64,000 nt of DNA from Paraburkholderia atlantica. Its GTDB lineage: Bacteria > Pseudomonadota > Gammaproteobacteria > Burkholderiales > Burkholderiaceae. The translations under genes were made by a program, and so were the position numbers. The notes beneath the pieces were generated by a model that saw nothing but the letters and a program-made list of their open reading frames with translations, made no database searches and was not told the origin of the DNA. Position 1 is the first letter of the stretch. Each line of letters starts with the position of its first letter. Location of the stretch: the NCBI RefSeq assembly GCF_009362785.1, contig NZ_WHNQ01000030.1, positions 26,712 to 90,711 of the forward strand, in the 5' to 3' direction. Below, piece after piece: positions 62,197-64,000 of this stretch.

Positions 62197-62682
62197 CACC
62201 TTTGCGTACGGTCGCGCGAAATTGGCGCATATGGTTCGCAATTGCGCAACATCGCGAGTACTTCGCAGCGCGCTGGACTGTCGGACTATCCGCGATTGAA
62301 TCGAGTGTGCCGTTGCGGCGAAAAATGACAACGTGCGGCAGCGTACGGAGGTGCGGCAATCCATCAGATAGGCTGTGACTGCATCTCGTATGAATAACTT
62401 GATGTCTGTTTGCTGGCGCAACATATCCGATGCGGAAAAATTAGAAGTCTGCGCCAGGTCCAGCGGAAGCTGTGTAGACGATAAGACGATTTAATTCGAG
62501 CACACGGCGGGGCGAAGATCATAGGGATTTACTCTCCGGTGCGTTGCGAGCAGGGCCAACGTACTCGGCATGTACGTCCGATTTTCGCCGTCCCGCGACA
62601 AGAAACGTGATTTGGCAGCGCCGCATCGCCCGCAGTTCAAATCCGGCTTCCATCCTTTTCGTACACCCGCCCTGGGGTTTCG
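62197..62682. other. 486-base region before the wzc/bceF-like gene
   Basis: No convincing gene. An imperfect palindrome around 62216-62250 (GCGCGAAATTG facing CAATTGCGC) follows the cytochrome gene and could end transcription. The remaining part would carry the promoter of the downstream chain-length gene; I could not fix its boxes. Confidence 0.45.
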
Positions 62683-64000
62683 ATGAACCAGAACTCTCTC
62701 CTTACGAATACCGCTGTGCTCCGGAATAACGAGGTCAGTCTTTCACGTTATTTCGACGTTCTGATGGCCAACCGCTGGCTGGTCGGTGGAATCGCCGGCA
62801 GCGTGCTCGCGCTGGGCGTGGCATACGCGTTCATTGCGCCGTCGGTGTACCAGGCCGATATTCTCGTGCAGGTGGAAGACAGCATCCCGACCAACAATTC
62901 GAAGAGCCCGCTGGGCGACGTCTCGAGCATGTTCGACGTCAAGACACAGGCGACGGCTGAGATGGAAATCATTCAGTCGAGAATGGTGGTCGGCAAAGCC
63001 GTCGACGATCTGCACCTCGATATCAGCGCAAAGCCCAGGCGCTTTCCATTGATCGGCGACTGGCTGGGACGGCAAGCCAGAAGTGTTTCTGAGCCAGGGC
63101 TCTTTGGATTTGGCGGATATGCGTGGGGCAATGAATCGGTCAAGGTGTCCAGCTTCAACGTTCCGGAAGCATTCGAAGGCGAGAAGTTCGTGCTGACCGT
63201 TCTGGATGACGGGCGCTACCGGCTGGAGCAGTCGGATCTGAGCCAGCCGGTCGAGGGCCGTGTGGGCGCAACGCTCGACACGACACTGCCTGATGGCGCG
63301 ATCACGCTGCGCATCGATGCGCTGAATGCCAGGCCGGGCACGCAATTCATTCTGGAGAGGCAGTCGCGCGAAAAGACGGTGGAAAACCTGCAAAACAGGC
63401 TGACCGTGTCGCAGAAGGGTAAGGACAGCGGCATCATCGGTGCGTCGCTAACGGGCTCCGAGCGGATGCTGACGGCCAGCACGCTCGCCGAAATCGGCAA
63501 TGCGTATGTTGACCAGAATCTGAAGCGCAAGGCGGCAGAAGCCGAGAAGTCGCTCGAGTTCCTGAGCGCCCAGCTGCCGCAACTGAAGAGCGACCTGGAG
63601 CGCGCCGAGGGACGCTATAACGACATGCGCAACCGCATGGGCGTGTTCAACCTGAGTGAGCAGGGCAAGGCCTATCTGGATCAGAGCGTGGCTGCACAGC
63701 GCAGCCTGCTCGAACTGAAGCAGAAGCGCGCGGAAATGGGCGCGATCTACGCGCCGGGTCACCCGGCGATCCAGGCGCTCGATCAGCAGATCGGCATGCT
63801 GGGCAGCAGGATCGGCAGCCTGTCGCAGCAGGAACAGGGGTTGCCGGACCTGGAGCAGAACGCGGTACGCCTGACCCGTGACATGAACGTGAACAACGAG
63901 CTTTATGTCGGCATGTTGAACAACATGCAACAGCTCAAGCTGGTGCGCGCGGGCAAGGTGGGAACGGCGCGGCTGATCGACAACCCGGTGGTGCCGAAAG
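62683..64000 (+). CDS. Wzc/BceF-type polysaccharide chain-length regulator/tyrosine kinase, N-terminal part
   Basis: 439 codons are visible before the window edge. SRYFDVLMANRWLVGGIAGS then VLALGVAYAFIAPSVYQADI is the first membrane helix of the Wzz/Wzc family, followed by a periplasmic domain, coiled-coil segments (KRKAAEAEKSLEFLSAQLP; GRYNDMRNRMGVFNLSEQG), and the PGHPAIQALDQQIG motif. In BceF/EpsB/Wzc the C-terminal cytoplasmic part is a tyrosine autokinase, which would lie outside. It controls polymer length and export together with Wza. The ATG at 62683 is preceded only by TGGGG. Confidence 0.93.
   Translation, partial: MNQNSLLTNTAVLRNNEVSLSRYFDVLMANRWLVGGIAGSVLALGVAYAFIAPSVYQADILVQVEDSIPTNNSKSPLGDVSSMFDVKTQATAEMEIIQSRMVVGKAVDDLHLDISAKPRRFPLIGDWLGRQARSVSEPGLFGFGGYAWGNESVKVSSFNVPEAFEGEKFVLTVLDDGRYRLEQSDLSQPVEGRVGATLDTTLPDGAITLRIDALNARPGTQFILERQSREKTVENLQNRLTVSQKGKDSGIIGASLTGSERMLTASTLAEIGNAYVDQNLKRKAAEAEKSLEFLSAQLPQLKSDLERAEGRYNDMRNRMGVFNLSEQGKAYLDQSVAAQRSLLELKQKRAEMGAIYAPGHPAIQALDQQIGMLGSRIGSLSQQEQGLPDLEQNAVRLTRDMNVNNELYVGMLNNMQQLKLVRAGKVGTARLIDNPVVPK

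Noticed and set aside
61693..62424. 243-residue minus-strand frame over the cytochrome gene
   Set aside because: The plus strand carries a signal peptide and CGNCH haem motif; the minus frame has no features.

Overview
The window is GC-rich, densely coded and very probably from a Burkholderiaceae chromosome, most likely Paraburkholderia or a close relative. This rests on codon use and on the gene families present (DUF6723, DUF2934, Kup, a glucarate module, CheB/CheR sensor hybrids, cepacian-type exopolysaccharide genes). No rRNA, tRNA, CRISPR array or intact insertion sequence is visible.

Layout. 1-7.5 kb: envelope or small-molecule genes: a partial GT4 glycosyltransferase, an ABC exporter fused to a receiver domain, a GT2 glycosyltransferase, a PIG-L deacetylase, and a two-gene unit pairing a flavodoxin-fold oxidoreductase with a PsiD-type decarboxylase of the phosphatidylserine decarboxylase family. 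7.5-16.1 kb: three CheB-domain signalling proteins, including a 1360-residue CheB-CheR-PAS-kinase-receiver hybrid. 16.1-27 kb: GT4 glycosyltransferase, hemerythrin, small stress-type proteins, pncC-nadE (NAD recycling), an isoaspartyl methyltransferase/erythromycin esterase fusion, a cation/proton antiporter, Ohr, and a GntR regulator with a solute-binding-fold protein.

27-38.5 kb: a mosaic surface-polysaccharide island with a secreted beta-propeller protein, four glycosyltransferase-like genes, a Wzx flippase, UDP-galactopyranose mutase (glf) and long spacers. The spacers hold an IS66 relic, broken pieces of a GT2 paralogue and repeated modules. Several genes here look less GC-rich than the flanks, which fits horizontal acquisition. 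38.7-43.7 kb: a hexarate catabolic module (two MFS transporters, a glucarate-dehydratase-family enzyme, a divergent GntR regulator) with a perfect palindromic operator candidate. 43.9-56 kb: small exported proteins, an oxidoreductase, two divergent GH13 enzymes, Kup, a regulator/reductase divergon, a PAP2 phosphatase, a nuclease-family enzyme, and a four-repeat membrane protein preceded by a PmrA/QseB-like box.

56-64 kb: a second exopolysaccharide region with a secreted glycoside hydrolase, a lipoprotein, a compact SCO - galactose oxidase - cytochrome c operon, and the 5' part of a Wzc/BceF-type chain-length regulator. The copper-radical-oxidase operon beside the polysaccharide machinery is the most striking system here. 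It resembles the Streptomyces GlxA/Sco glycan system but carries a cytochrome c gene. Also notable are the ABC-HATPase-like-receiver fusion, the PsiD-like decarboxylase unit and the relics inside the polysaccharide island. All calls come from reading the sequence; no database search was run.
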